Shown in pieces: positions 19,260 to 28,118 of a DNA stretch of 64,000 bases. The stretch's first letter is position 1, and each line of letters opens with the position of its first letter. Below the pieces are notes generated by a model, which made no database searches, was not told where the DNA came from, and saw only the letters and a program-made list of their open reading frames with translations. The DNA is taken from NCBI RefSeq assembly GCF_001634625.1, contig NZ_LRSE01000005.1, positions 186,001 to 250,000 of the forward strand, written 5' to 3'. Source of the DNA: Croceicoccus bisphenolivorans (GTDB lineage Bacteria; Pseudomonadota; Alphaproteobacteria; Sphingomonadales; Sphingomonadaceae). The translations under genes and the position numbers were made by a program.

Positions 19260-20045
19260 GTGGCGTCCAAAATAGTAAAGATCGTGCAGACCTGTGCCGT
19301 GGCCGGGATCGCCACGCTGTCGGGTTGTACTCCGCCGCCGCCGCCCGCACCTCCGCCGCCCCCGCCGCCCGTGGTGCAGGCGTTTCCCGCCCGTCCGCTT
19401 GCGCCCGGCTATGCGCAGGACAATCTCGCAGTTCCGCCAACCGATGCGATGGGCATTCGCCAGACGGTGAATACCGGGCTGACTTCGGCGCAGACGACGT
19501 GGAATCTGCGGTCCGCCTACAACGTCGCGGCGCTGAACTGTCAGGGGCCGGAAAACGCGGCCATGGCCGAACGCTATGGTGCTTTCCTGAAAGAGCATAC
19601 GCGTGAGCTTTCGGCGACGAACCGTGCGCTCGACAGTGAATTCCGCCAGAAATACGGCCCCGGCTACAAGGACGTGCGGGACCGTTACATGACGCAGGTC
19701 TACAACTATTTCGCCCTTCCGCCCGCGCTGGAACGGTTCTGCGCGGCTGCGCTGAATGTCAGTTCCGAACTGGCGACGGTGGAGAAGGGCAACCTTGACG
19801 TGGCGGCAGCCAACCTGCTGCCGCAGCTGGAATCGGTGTTCCTGAATTTCTTCAGCGAATATGAAGCCTATCGCGTCGCTGCGACGGCTTGGGATGCCAG
19901 CTACCTTGCCACTTATGGCGTTCCTTATCGCCGGCCCGGCATGAACCCGCTCTCACCGGCGGCAAACGTCCCCTATGGCCCGGATGCAAGCACGGCTACT
20001 CCCGTCCCGGTGGCCGGTCAGGGTAGCGGCACGACGGGCTCCTGA
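19260..20045 (+). CDS. Proline-rich lipoprotein, unknown function
   Basis: 261 aa. The best start is a GTG at 19260, preceded by AAGAGGG eight bases upstream; it gives a short lipoprotein signal peptide ending in the lipobox LSGC. The mature Cys is followed by a run of prolines (TPPPPPAPPPPPPP), probably a periplasmic spacer. The rest is helical (for example TWNLRSAYNVAALNCQGPENAAMAERYGAFLKE), with two cysteines and no recognised catalytic motif. An ATG at 19212 gives a longer, poorer signal. I do not recognise a family; conserved in related genera is likely but not shown. Confidence 0.78.
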   Translation: MASKIVKIVQTCAVAGIATLSGCTPPPPPAPPPPPPPVVQAFPARPLAPGYAQDNLAVPPTDAMGIRQTVNTGLTSAQTTWNLRSAYNVAALNCQGPENAAMAERYGAFLKEHTRELSATNRALDSEFRQKYGPGYKDVRDRYMTQVYNYFALPPALERFCAAALNVSSELATVEKGNLDVAAANLLPQLESVFLNFFSEYEAYRVAATAWDASYLATYGVPYRRPGMNPLSPAANVPYGPDASTATPVPVAGQGSGTTGS

Positions 20046-20140
20046 GCCTGATTGCCGGGGAAGCTCGATTTCCCCCTTTGTTTCGAGAGCCGCGTTTGCT
20101 AACAGCGCGCCTCGCCCGCATGGCGGGCCAAGGATGGAAC

Positions 20141-20216
<76 letters not shown>

Positions 20217-20342
20217 TCCGGTCATTACCCTCCATATGTTGTCCTCTGAACGCTTCTTTTGCGAAGCTTGGGCCATGCTTCTCCGGCGCAACAGACGCTG
20301 GCTCAATGCGAGTTCACATCTGTCACACATCACACGAGTTTT

Positions 20343-20376
20343 GATACGACAGACTGGTCATTACAAATTGTGATGA
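20343..20376. promoter_or_regulatory. Operator candidates upstream of the first TonB receptor
   Basis: GATACGAC at 20343-20350 matches the core found before other catabolic genes in this window. Just downstream, TCATTACAAATTGTGATGA (20358-20376) is a 19-bp palindrome with one mismatched pair. Together they lie 117-150 bp before the receptor start. The remaining DNA between the tRNA and the receptor shows nothing else. Confidence 0.45.
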
Positions 20377-20492
20377 CATCTGCTTGAATCGGTAATTCCT
20401 CATCATGACCGGGCGCGATAGCCATGTCGTCGGACCTCAAAGAAGGTCTGGAACGGGAAACGGTCCGTTCTCAAAACGTCATGGAGAGGCCT

Positions 20493-22805
20493 ATGAAAAC
20501 GCATTTCCTGCGCGGTGTTTGCTGCGCGACCTTCCTGCAGATCATGTCGGCTCAGGCCTATGCGCAAACCAGCGATCAAGGTTCCGAGCAGGATGCGAGG
20601 CCTGCCGATGGCGGTATCGCGGAAATCGTGGTCACTGCTTCCCGCCGTGCGGAATCGGCGCAGCGCGCGGCGGTTTCGATTCAGGCGATCGATGCGAACA
20701 CACTGGCCACCAAGGGCGTTTTCGGACCAGAGGGCCTGAACGCAATCGCACCCGGCGTGACGCTTGGCACCGCCGGCAACTATCCGCAGACTTATGTGCG
20801 CGGCGTCGGCAACTTTGCGGCCAATTCCTTCGCCGAAGGCGCGGTCGCGACGAACATCGACGGTGTATATGTATCGCGCCCGTGGGGCGTTCGTGGCGCC
20901 TTTTTCGATCTTGAGCGTATCGAGGTGCTCAAAGGCCCGCAAGGCACGCTCTACGGTCGGAATGCCAGTGGCGGCGCACTCAATATCATCACCGTTCGCC
21001 CCAAGCTGGGCGAAGTGTCCGGCTTTGGCGAAGTAGAAGTCGGCAACTACGAGATGCGCCGCGCATCGGCTGCACTCAATGTGCCGCTGGGGCAGACAGT
21101 TGCGGCCCGTGTCAGCGGTCAGATCATCGATCGTGACGGATACCTGTCCGACGGAGCGGACGACGAGGAAAGCCAGGCTGCCCGCCTCCAGATCCTGTTC
21201 GATTCCGGCTCTGACGTGCGCCTGTTGTTGCGGGGGGTATATCAACATGTCGGCGGTGTCGGCGCGGGCGGTGTGGTGGTCGATCCCGACCTGTCGGGCG
21301 ATGGCTGGACGCAGAACAGCGATCCTTCGGTAGCGGAAGTCTACGCGGCTGAACCGGAGATCGGGCCCTTGCTCGTTACGCCCGGCACCGATTCCTTCCT
21401 TGACCTCACGAGTGTCGAGATCGGCGCGGAGCTGGAATGGGATCTTGGCCCTGCCACGCTGACAATTATTCCGTCGCATCGCGACAGCAAGTATTCCGAT
21501 CTCAGCTACGTGCCCGGTTACCGGGTACGCGATACCGAACATGCGAAGCAGACCAGCGTTGAGGCACGCTTTTCGAATGAGAGTGATCGCCTGAAATGGG
21601 TCCTCGGCGCATTCTGGTTCGACGAGCGACAGACGCCGAAGGGCGATGCTGCCAACCTTACCGTCAACTTCGGACCTGGTTCGATCGCTATCGGCCCGCC
21701 CTTCCGGCTTGCCACCGAAAGCATCGCTGCCTTTGGACAGGCAACGTTCAGCGTGACGGACGTTTTTCGCCTGACAGGCGGTCTGCGCTACACGCATGAG
21801 ACAAAGGATTTCTACCAACAGAGCTTCCGCTATGGCTTCTCGCCGGACGGGACCTGTTCAGAACCTGACGTGGCCATAGAGAACCCTCCGTTCCCGGGTC
21901 AGTTCTGCCAGTTCTCGTTCACGCAGGATGACAGCGCGAAATTCAACAACGTCAGTTGGAAAGTCGGCGCGGAATACGATGTCGGCCCCGCGTCGCTGGC
22001 CTATGGCTCGATCAGCACCGGGTTCAAGTCGGGCGGGTTCTTCCCATCGAACATTCCCGGTGTGGGCCGGTTCGACCCCGAGAAGCTGACTGCGTTTGAA
22101 ATCGGGCTGAAGAACCGCTTCCTCGACAACCGGCTGCAGTTCAACGTCGAGGCGTTCCACTGGATCTACAAGGACCAGCAGACCAGCGCCCTGCTGCCAT
22201 TGGCCAGCGGTTATGTGACCCAGGCGACGTTCAACGCCGGTCGCGCCAAGATCACCGGTGGCGACGTCGACATCGTTGCCAAGTTGAGCGACGCGGACAC
22301 GATCAACGCCAAGGTGGAATACATCCACACCAAGTACGACGAGTTCCAGTTCACCCAGTACGCTCCGGCGACTTATGGTTGCTCAACCACGACCGAAAGC
22401 CTGCCGCGCGTCGTCGATTGTTCGGGCAATCCACTGATCCGTACGCCAAAGTGGAGCGGGACGGCCGGCTATTCCCACGTCTTCGACCTTGGCGGATCGG
22501 GCACTCTGGACGCCAGTGTCGACACGCAGTTCGCGTCGAAGGCCTACATGGGCTTCGACTATGCGGTCGGCCAGATTCAGGATGCCTATGCGATCGTGAA
22601 TGCATCGCTGACTTATCGCGATGCGGGCGATGCCATCTCGGTCACTGCCTATGTCCGCAACATCGGTAACGAGGCGGTGATGTCGCAGGCATTCCGTCAC
22701 GCATTCATCTCCGGCAACAACCCTCTGACCGGACCTGACGGGCTGATCACGGCCACGATGCGGCCGCCGCGCACTTATGGCGTCATCGTCCGCGCCGGCT
22801 TCTGA
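20493..22805 (+). CDS. TonB-dependent outer-membrane receptor
   Basis: 770 aa: a signal peptide ending near AQAYAQT, a TonB-box-like EIVVTASRR, a plug domain (YVRGVGN, then LERIEVLKGPQGTLYGRNASGGALN) and a 22-strand-type barrel ending in the aromatic C-terminus (PPRTYGVIVRAGF). Receptors of this kind import bulky or scarce substrates with energy from TonB-ExbBD; in sphingomonads many take up aromatic compounds. The start is ATG 20493 with GGAGAGG before it; an upstream in-frame ATG at 20424 adds residues that do not look like a signal peptide. It leads an operon with the SDR, SnoaL-like and dioxygenase genes, so its ligand is probably their substrate. Confidence 0.92.
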   Translation: MKTHFLRGVCCATFLQIMSAQAYAQTSDQGSEQDARPADGGIAEIVVTASRRAESAQRAAVSIQAIDANTLATKGVFGPEGLNAIAPGVTLGTAGNYPQTYVRGVGNFAANSFAEGAVATNIDGVYVSRPWGVRGAFFDLERIEVLKGPQGTLYGRNASGGALNIITVRPKLGEVSGFGEVEVGNYEMRRASAALNVPLGQTVAARVSGQIIDRDGYLSDGADDEESQAARLQILFDSGSDVRLLLRGVYQHVGGVGAGGVVVDPDLSGDGWTQNSDPSVAEVYAAEPEIGPLLVTPGTDSFLDLTSVEIGAELEWDLGPATLTIIPSHRDSKYSDLSYVPGYRVRDTEHAKQTSVEARFSNESDRLKWVLGAFWFDERQTPKGDAANLTVNFGPGSIAIGPPFRLATESIAAFGQATFSVTDVFRLTGGLRYTHETKDFYQQSFRYGFSPDGTCSEPDVAIENPPFPGQFCQFSFTQDDSAKFNNVSWKVGAEYDVGPASLAYGSISTGFKSGGFFPSNIPGVGRFDPEKLTAFEIGLKNRFLDNRLQFNVEAFHWIYKDQQTSALLPLASGYVTQATFNAGRAKITGGDVDIVAKLSDADTINAKVEYIHTKYDEFQFTQYAPATYGCSTTTESLPRVVDCSGNPLIRTPKWSGTAGYSHVFDLGGSGTLDASVDTQFASKAYMGFDYAVGQIQDAYAIVNASLTYRDAGDAISVTAYVRNIGNEAVMSQAFRHAFISGNNPLTGPDGLITATMRPPRTYGVIVRAGF

Positions 22806-22874
22806 CCAGCGCTGCGAGCCACGGGGAATTCGGTTGCAAGGATCGGGTTCCCCTAAACTCACGGAGAGATGAAA

Positions 22875-23630
22875 ATGAACGCATCGCTATCGGGACGAAC
22901 AGTCATCGTCACCGGTGCCGCATCCGGAATGGGGCTTTCCCATGCGCGGGCATTCGCGCACGCCGGAGCCAGCGTCGTCATGACCGATGTCGCGGATGCG
23001 GAGGGCGAGGATCTGGCCCGCACCATTCGCAATGCGGGAGGCAAGGCGCGCTTCCTGCGGCTCGACGTCACGGATGAAGGCGGCTGGCAGGATGCGATCC
23101 GGTCGATCGCCGACACCGAAGGCTCGCTCGATATCCTCGTCCACAATGCAGGCGGCGGCATTCCGGCGGGTTTCGAACAGACGACGCTTGAGGACTTCGA
23201 GGCGTGCCTGCGTCTGAACACGTCGAGCAGCTTCATGGCGGCAAAGGCAATGGTTCCGCTGCTTCGGCGGGGCACCAACCCCAACATGGTGTTCGTATCA
23301 TCGACCGGAGGCTTGATGGCGACGCCTGACCTGTTCGCCTATGGCCCATCGAAATCGGCGGTGTGCCATCTGGTGCGGACGCTGGCCGTATCGCTCGCGC
23401 CCGAAGGGATCAGGGTCAACGGGATTGCGCCCGGCCTGATCGACACCCCGATGTCGCGCAAGGCGAAGGCCATCCCCGAAGTCTACGACCGCATCCTGTC
23501 GCGCGTGCCGATGGGCCGTGCAGGCGCGGTCGAGGAGGCGAGCGCCGCCGTGCTGTTCCTAGCGTCCGATGCCGCATCCTACGTCAACGGCGTGATGCTG
23601 CCGGTCGACGGCGGTGCGTTGGCGCTCTGA
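22875..23630 (+). CDS. Short-chain dehydrogenase/reductase (SDR)
   Basis: 251 aa classical SDR. Cofactor loop VTGAASGMGLSHA near residue 10, an acidic residue after the second strand (MTDVAD) suggesting NAD(H), NAGGG near 90, and the catalytic Ser-Tyr-Lys set (SSTGG, then YGPSK). The second ATG (22875) has GGAGAG at correct spacing; the first ATG at 22869 abuts the ribosome site. It lies 63 bp after the receptor stop and 40 bp before the first SnoaL-like gene. Probably oxidises or reduces an alcohol/ketone intermediate; the substrate is not evident. Confidence 0.88.
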   Translation: MNASLSGRTVIVTGAASGMGLSHARAFAHAGASVVMTDVADAEGEDLARTIRNAGGKARFLRLDVTDEGGWQDAIRSIADTEGSLDILVHNAGGGIPAGFEQTTLEDFEACLRLNTSSSFMAAKAMVPLLRRGTNPNMVFVSSTGGLMATPDLFAYGPSKSAVCHLVRTLAVSLAPEGIRVNGIAPGLIDTPMSRKAKAIPEVYDRILSRVPMGRAGAVEEASAAVLFLASDAASYVNGVMLPVDGGALAL

Positions 23631-23670
23631 TCGCAACAACAATGCAAGAACCAAACCCAGGAGAAGATCG

Positions 23671-24054
23671 ATGACCGACACCAAGGAAGCCCGCAACAAG
23701 GAGGTGGTGCGCCGCTTTTTTGCCGAGATCCCCTATGGCCCCGGCGACAACCTGCACGTGATCGACGAGATCGTGGCCGAAGACTACGTCCAGCACAATC
23801 CGGACGCCGGACAGGGGCGCGAGGGCCTGAAGCACTTTTTCACCAACGTCATTCCCCTGCCGATCCCGGCGTGGCTGGATGCGTCGGGCACCGTTTCGGT
23901 GAACCTCATCGCGGACGGCGACTTCGTCGTGCGGCAGGAGGTCAGGACCCACGGCATGCTGATCGACATCTTCCGCGTCGATAACGGCCTGCTGAAGGAA
24001 CACTGGGACGCATTCCGCCCCAACCCCGGCACCGAACGTCCGCCCAGCTTCTGA
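23671..24054 (+). CDS. SnoaL-like (NTF2-fold) protein, copy 1
   Basis: 127 aa. SnoaL-like polyketide cyclase / aldol-condensation-type fold (COG4922-like). Shared family features are EIVAEDYVQHNP near residue 35, VRQEVRTHGMLIDIFRV near 85 and LKEHWDAFRP near 105. It is one of three paralogues in this operon and is closest to the copy at 25461. AGGAGAAG precedes the ATG. NTF2-fold enzymes of this type catalyse cyclisations, isomerisations, dehydrations or act as small-molecule binders; which applies here is unknown. Confidence 0.82.
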   Translation: MTDTKEARNKEVVRRFFAEIPYGPGDNLHVIDEIVAEDYVQHNPDAGQGREGLKHFFTNVIPLPIPAWLDASGTVSVNLIADGDFVVRQEVRTHGMLIDIFRVDNGLLKEHWDAFRPNPGTERPPSF

Positions 24055-24097
24055 GCGGAGCCACGATCAGCAACCCGGTACGATGGGAAAAGCGGAA

Positions 24098-24466
24098 ATG
24101 GACCTTGAACGTAACAAGGCGCTGGTCGCGCGCCTGTTCGACGACGTGCTCTATGGCGACGGCAGCAGTATCGACGATCTCGATGCGATCGTTGCCGAGG
24201 ACTACATCCAGCACAACCCCAAGGCGGGGCAGGGACTGGCCGGAGTGAAGGCGTGGTTTCACGAAATCGTGCCCCGCCCGCCGGGCTTCGGGAAAGAGCG
24301 GATCCTTGCGACCAACTACTTTGCAGAGGGCGATCTCGTCGTGCGGCAGGAGATCAGCAAGATCGGTCTCCTGATCGACGTGTTCCGCGTCGAGGGCGGC
24401 ATGCTGGTCGAGCACTGGGATGCCTTCCGCCCCGTTCCCGGCGGTGTCCGGCTTCCCGGTTTTTGA
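24098..24466 (+). CDS. SnoaL-like (NTF2-fold) protein, copy 2
   Basis: 122 aa, the most diverged of the three copies, but it keeps AIVAEDYIQHNPKAGQG, VRQEISKIGLLIDVFRV and LVEHWDAFRP. The start was set by alignment with the paralogues, whose conserved RNK begins a few residues in; an ATG at 24083 would add five residues. It lies between copy 1 and the 2-oxoglutarate dioxygenase. Tandem retention of distinct copies suggests different substrates or a hetero-oligomer. Confidence 0.8.
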   Translation: MDLERNKALVARLFDDVLYGDGSSIDDLDAIVAEDYIQHNPKAGQGLAGVKAWFHEIVPRPPGFGKERILATNYFAEGDLVVRQEISKIGLLIDVFRVEGGMLVEHWDAFRPVPGGVRLPGF

Positions 24467-24517
24467 CACAGGGCGCGCCGCCACGGTTCGGCGGCGTGGT
24501 TCCATATGGAGAGTGAA

Positions 24518-25420
24518 ATGCACATGATCGACGACGCAGCCATCGCAAAGGCGCGCGAAGAATACGAACGCGATGGCGCGACGGTAATGCGGCAGGTGCT
24601 GTCGCCGGAGCAGGTGGAAGTGCTTGGCCGGGCGGTAGATCACATCATGCAGCCCGGATCCGCCGAGCCCGATTTCGTTAACGGCGAGAACCTGTCAAAC
24701 GAGGGCGGGCGCTTCTTCAACAGCAACTTCGCCTATCGCCGCAATGCCGATCTGCAGGATCTTGTCTTCCGCAGCGATCTAGGCCGCATCGCGGGCGAGA
24801 TGATGCAGTCATCGCAAGTCCGGTTCTTCTACGACCAGATCCTGGTGAAGGAACCGGGGACCGCGGATCGCACCCCGTGGCATCAGGACCTGCCCTATTA
24901 CCCGATTGACGGAGAGCATGTGATCTCGTTCTGGGTCGCGCTCGACAGGGCGACGCCGGAAAATGGCGTCGTCACTTACGTCAAGGGATCGCACCGCTGG
25001 AACCGCTTCTTCTCGATGCAGGCGTTTTCCGACAAGTACCGGGAATCGTCGGAACGGGAACGCAGCCTTCCTGTCTATGACGATGCCGAGGCGCGCGGGC
25101 AGCCCAGGAACCTTGCCGACATCCGCGACCACCCGGAAAACTACGAATTCCTGTCATGGTCGGTCGAACCGGGCGATATCCTTGTTCACCACCCCCTGAC
25201 CATTCACGGATCGAGCGGCAACAGTTCGACGGGCATGCGCAGACGCGCGATAGCCACGCGGTGGCTGGGCGACGATGCGCGTTGGAACGACACGCGGCCC
25301 AATTTCATGCGCGCGCTGAAGGGGCGCAAGGGCTTCGAAATGCCGCCACTTGAACTGGGCGACAAGCTGGACGTGCCGCTGTTCCCGCTGGTTTGGAGCC
25401 GAGAGGGGGCATCGGCCTGA
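24518..25420 (+). CDS. Phytanoyl-CoA dioxygenase (PhyH) family oxygenase
   Basis: About 300 aa Fe(II)/2-oxoglutarate-dependent oxygenase. The double-stranded beta-helix iron ligands are visible: TPWHQDLPYY gives the HxD pair (codons 24881-24889), and LVHHPLTIHGSSGN gives the distal His, followed by an Arg-rich strand (RRRAIATRW) that would bind 2-oxoglutarate. Members hydroxylate aliphatic or aromatic substrates or cleave ethers via hemiacetals. GGAGAG precedes two possible starts, ATG 24518 and 24524. It is embedded between SnoaL-like genes, so the product of hydroxylation may be the substrate of those proteins. Confidence 0.87.
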   Translation: MHMIDDAAIAKAREEYERDGATVMRQVLSPEQVEVLGRAVDHIMQPGSAEPDFVNGENLSNEGGRFFNSNFAYRRNADLQDLVFRSDLGRIAGEMMQSSQVRFFYDQILVKEPGTADRTPWHQDLPYYPIDGEHVISFWVALDRATPENGVVTYVKGSHRWNRFFSMQAFSDKYRESSERERSLPVYDDAEARGQPRNLADIRDHPENYEFLSWSVEPGDILVHHPLTIHGSSGNSSTGMRRRAIATRWLGDDARWNDTRPNFMRALKGRKGFEMPPLELGDKLDVPLFPLVWSREGASA

Positions 25421-25460
25421 ACCACGCCGGTCCCAAGAAAATATTCAAGGAGAGTGACTT

Positions 25461-25844
25461 ATGGCCGATGAAGCCGAACTGATGCGCAATAAGGAACTGG
25501 TAGCCAGGTTCTTCCGACTGATCCCGTTCGGGCCGGGCAACAATCTCGACGTTCTCGACGAGATCGTGGCCGAGGATTACATCCAGCATAACCCCTTTGC
25601 CGGGCAGGGCCGCGAAGGGCTGCGCGAATTCTTCACCTCGTTCATGCCGCTGCCGATCAAGCGGATGAACGGCGGGGAATCAATCTACATCAACATCATG
25701 GCCGAAGGCGATCTGGTGGTGCGGCAGGATGTACGAGCGCGCGGCATGCTGATCGATATCTTCCGGATCGAGGACGGCATGCTGAAGGAGCACTGGGACG
25801 CATTCCGTCCGGCCACCGAAGCGGACCGGCCGAAAGGGTTCTGA
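25461..25844 (+). CDS. SnoaL-like (NTF2-fold) protein, copy 3
   Basis: 127 aa, very similar to the copy at 23671 (EIVAEDYIQHNPFAGQGREGL, VRQDVRARGMLIDIFRI, LKEHWDAFRP). AAGGAGAGTG precedes the ATG. Last gene of the receptor-led operon, 40 bp after the dioxygenase. A 13-bp palindrome and the LysR gene follow. Confidence 0.82.
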   Translation: MADEAELMRNKELVARFFRLIPFGPGNNLDVLDEIVAEDYIQHNPFAGQGREGLREFFTSFMPLPIKRMNGGESIYINIMAEGDLVVRQDVRARGMLIDIFRIEDGMLKEHWDAFRPATEADRPKGF

Positions 25845-25948
25845 CAGCACACGATGATATCCATCGGGCCGAAGACGAAGCGGCCTGGTGGTAGCAACCG
25901 GCCATGGCTGGCAGCTGCACCGGAAAACATGAGGGATATGTCGTTGCC

Positions 25949-25961
25949 AACCGGGCCGGTT
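25949..25961. promoter_or_regulatory. Palindrome AACCGG-G-CCGGTT before the LysR gene
   Basis: Perfect 6-1-6 palindrome in the 210-bp gap between SnoaL copy 3 and the LysR regulator. It may be an operator; no T-run follows, so a terminator is less likely. Confidence 0.35.
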
Positions 25962-26054
25962 GTGACAGATACAATGCAAGGGAGATGCAGGACCTGACGC
26001 GGTGATCGCGCGTGCGCGGCCACCAGCCAACGGCGGCCGACGGGAAGGACCGGT

Positions 26055-26990
26055 ATGCAGAAGCTGAGCCTGAAGGAATTGCAGGTTTTCATGGCCGTCG
26101 TCGATTGCGGCAGCATCGGGGCCGCATCCGACGTTGTCCATCTGACACAGCCTGCCATCAGCCGTATCCTCGCCCGGATGGAAGGCCGGCTCAACGTCAA
26201 GGTTTTCGAACGCAACAGCCGTGGCACTTACCCGACCCCCGCCGGCGAGGCGCTGATACCCTATGCCAGGGGCCTGCTGTTCGACGCAGAACAGGCCAGT
26301 CAGGCGATCGACGAAGTTCGGGGCCTGAAGCGCGGCATCGTGCGGATCGGCGCCACGGGAGCGTTCGCACGAAAGGTGTTGGCCGGCGTGGCATCGCAGC
26401 TGCTGGAAATCGGGCCGAACATCCGGATCGAGATCATGGAAGGCAGCGACGATATGTTGAATTCAGCGCTGCTCCATCGCGAAATCGACGTGGCGGTTGG
26501 CAGCATCTGGCCCCGCAATTGCGAATTGCGGATGATCGGGGAGTGCGAATTCGTCGACGCTTTCCGCCCGTTCTGTCGCGCTGGTCACCGTCTGGACGCA
26601 CGTAACGAGGTGACTCTAGACGAGCTTTCGCGTGAGCGTTGGGCACTGGCACCGGAAAAGAGTTCGCCGCGTCACTTGTTCAATTCCGCATTCCATCAGG
26701 CGATGTTGCCGCAACCGGTGGTGTCGGTAGAGACCATGTCGCCGGAATTGTGCATATCGAGTGTTCTCGACTCCGATCTTATAGGATGGCTGCCGTGTTC
26801 GCTTATCGAGCTTCCGCTACGCTACAATCTGATCGCGACACTGCCCAACGCCGCCCTGACCAGCCAGCGCAAGTTCTTCATCTATTCCCGTAACAGCGGG
26901 GTAATGCCCTATGCGGCAAGCAAGCTGATCGAGCTTATCCCGCACCGGCGATGCGAGCCGCAGCACGGCATTCCCCAGCTGTATAACTGA
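26055..26990 (+). CDS. LysR-family transcriptional regulator
   Basis: 311 aa. N-terminal winged helix-turn-helix (LSLKELQVFMAVVDCGSIGAAS, then LTQPAISRILARMEGRLNVKVFERN) in residues 1-65, followed by a two-lobed effector domain (residues ~90-300). The effector is probably an aromatic acid from the surrounding pathway, but no residue fixes it. It is read in the same direction as the upstream operon and converges with the Rieske gene 15 bp downstream, so it may regulate either. Confidence 0.9.
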   Translation: MQKLSLKELQVFMAVVDCGSIGAASDVVHLTQPAISRILARMEGRLNVKVFERNSRGTYPTPAGEALIPYARGLLFDAEQASQAIDEVRGLKRGIVRIGATGAFARKVLAGVASQLLEIGPNIRIEIMEGSDDMLNSALLHREIDVAVGSIWPRNCELRMIGECEFVDAFRPFCRAGHRLDARNEVTLDELSRERWALAPEKSSPRHLFNSAFHQAMLPQPVVSVETMSPELCISSVLDSDLIGWLPCSLIELPLRYNLIATLPNAALTSQRKFFIYSRNSGVMPYAASKLIELIPHRRCEPQHGIPQLYN

Positions 26991-27005
26991 ACACTTGCCA
27001 GCCGT

Positions 27006-28052
27006 TCAGGCCACGGCCTGACGCTCGGTCTCCTCGCGGATCATCTTGTCCAGCATGCGGTTGTAGATCGTGATGCTGCGGTCGTGGGACGTGGGGATCA
27101 TCCGCGGTTCGGGCGTTTCGTCGATCACCTTCTGCTGCGCCTCGATCATGACCTTGTCTTCGGCGAAGGCCTTTTGCACCAGCTGCATCATCGGTTCGAT
27201 CATCTCTTCGTTGCCATGGGCGCGATGCATGCCATAGCAGAAGAAATAGCGGGTAGTGCGCTCGTCGATCGGGGTTACCGCCTGTCCGGTGAATGTCAGA
27301 TCGCGAACCGCGTCGGAAAGGTCCGGCTCACCGAATTCCAGCTTCTTCGCCGTACCCAGCGGGAACCCGGCGATGTGCATCATCAGGATGCCGGGCACCA
27401 CGTAGTCGTATTCCATGTAGTGGTCGAGCGGCGCGGCCGGGAAACCCGCGGCATCGGACGCCAGATTCTCCACCCACCGCCGATAGCGGATGCCACGGTC
27501 GATCGGCCGGATGTCGGCATGGGTCTTGGCCATCTGGTCCCCTTGCGGGAAGCTGTCGGCGTGGACATAGCCGATATGGCTGAAATCGAGCAGGTTTTCG
27601 CTGATCAGCTGGGCAGCACAATCGTAATCGAGGAAACCGTGACCCATTAGATAGTCGGGATGATCGGTGCCGATCGTGGCGGGGATTGCCGAATCGTCGG
27701 CCAGTTCCGGATCGCCCATCCACACCCAGGCCCAGCCGTGGCGGTCGACCACCGGATAGGCGCGCACTTTCGCATCGCGCGGTACGATATCCTGCCCCGG
27801 AATTTCCGTGACGGCGCCGTCACTATCGAACAGGATGCCATGATACATGCAGCGCAGCCGCTCGCCTTCGCAGCGGCCCAGCGACAGGGGGGCCAAGCGA
27901 TGCACACAACGATCCTCAAGGGCGACAAGCTTGCCGCTTTCCGTACGGAACAGGACGATCCGTTCACCAAGTATTCGCAGGCCGGTGGGCTTCGCCCCGT
28001 CAAGATCCGCGGTCCATGCCGCAACGTACCACGCGTTTCGCACATAATGCAT
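27006..28052 (-). CDS. Rieske non-heme iron oxygenase (VanA-like), no. 1
   Basis: 348 aa oxygenase subunit. Rieske [2Fe-2S] ligands Cys49-x-His51 and Cys68-x2-His71 (RCVHRLAPLSLGRCEG, then CMYHG); mononuclear iron motif ENLLDFSHIGYVH at about residues 145-157 with the Asp-His-His ligands. The family contains vanillate O-demethylase, dicamba demethylase and related enzymes that need an external reductase. GGGAGAG precedes the ATG. Divergent from a TetR gene with a palindrome between them, so it is probably controlled by it. Closest by eye to no. 5 at 59250. Confidence 0.9.
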   Translation of the reverse strand: MHYVRNAWYVAAWTADLDGAKPTGLRILGERIVLFRTESGKLVALEDRCVHRLAPLSLGRCEGERLRCMYHGILFDSDGAVTEIPGQDIVPRDAKVRAYPVVDRHGWAWVWMGDPELADDSAIPATIGTDHPDYLMGHGFLDYDCAAQLISENLLDFSHIGYVHADSFPQGDQMAKTHADIRPIDRGIRYRRWVENLASDAAGFPAAPLDHYMEYDYVVPGILMMHIAGFPLGTAKKLEFGEPDLSDAVRDLTFTGQAVTPIDERTTRYFFCYGMHRAHGNEEMIEPMMQLVQKAFAEDKVMIEAQQKVIDETPEPRMIPTSHDRSITIYNRMLDKMIREETERQAVA

Positions 28053-28081
28053 TGTAGCTCTCCCAAATTCTTGTCGCTAAC

Positions 28082-28094
28082 TTAACGGTGTTAA
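28082..28094. promoter_or_regulatory. Palindrome TTAAC-GGT-GTTAA between Rieske no. 1 and TetR
   Basis: Perfect 5-bp arms with 3-bp centre in the short divergent gap (28053-28118). The position suits a TetR operator controlling both directions. Confidence 0.55.
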
Positions 28095-28118
28095 ATAGGT
28101 GTGTCAAAGGTGATGTCG

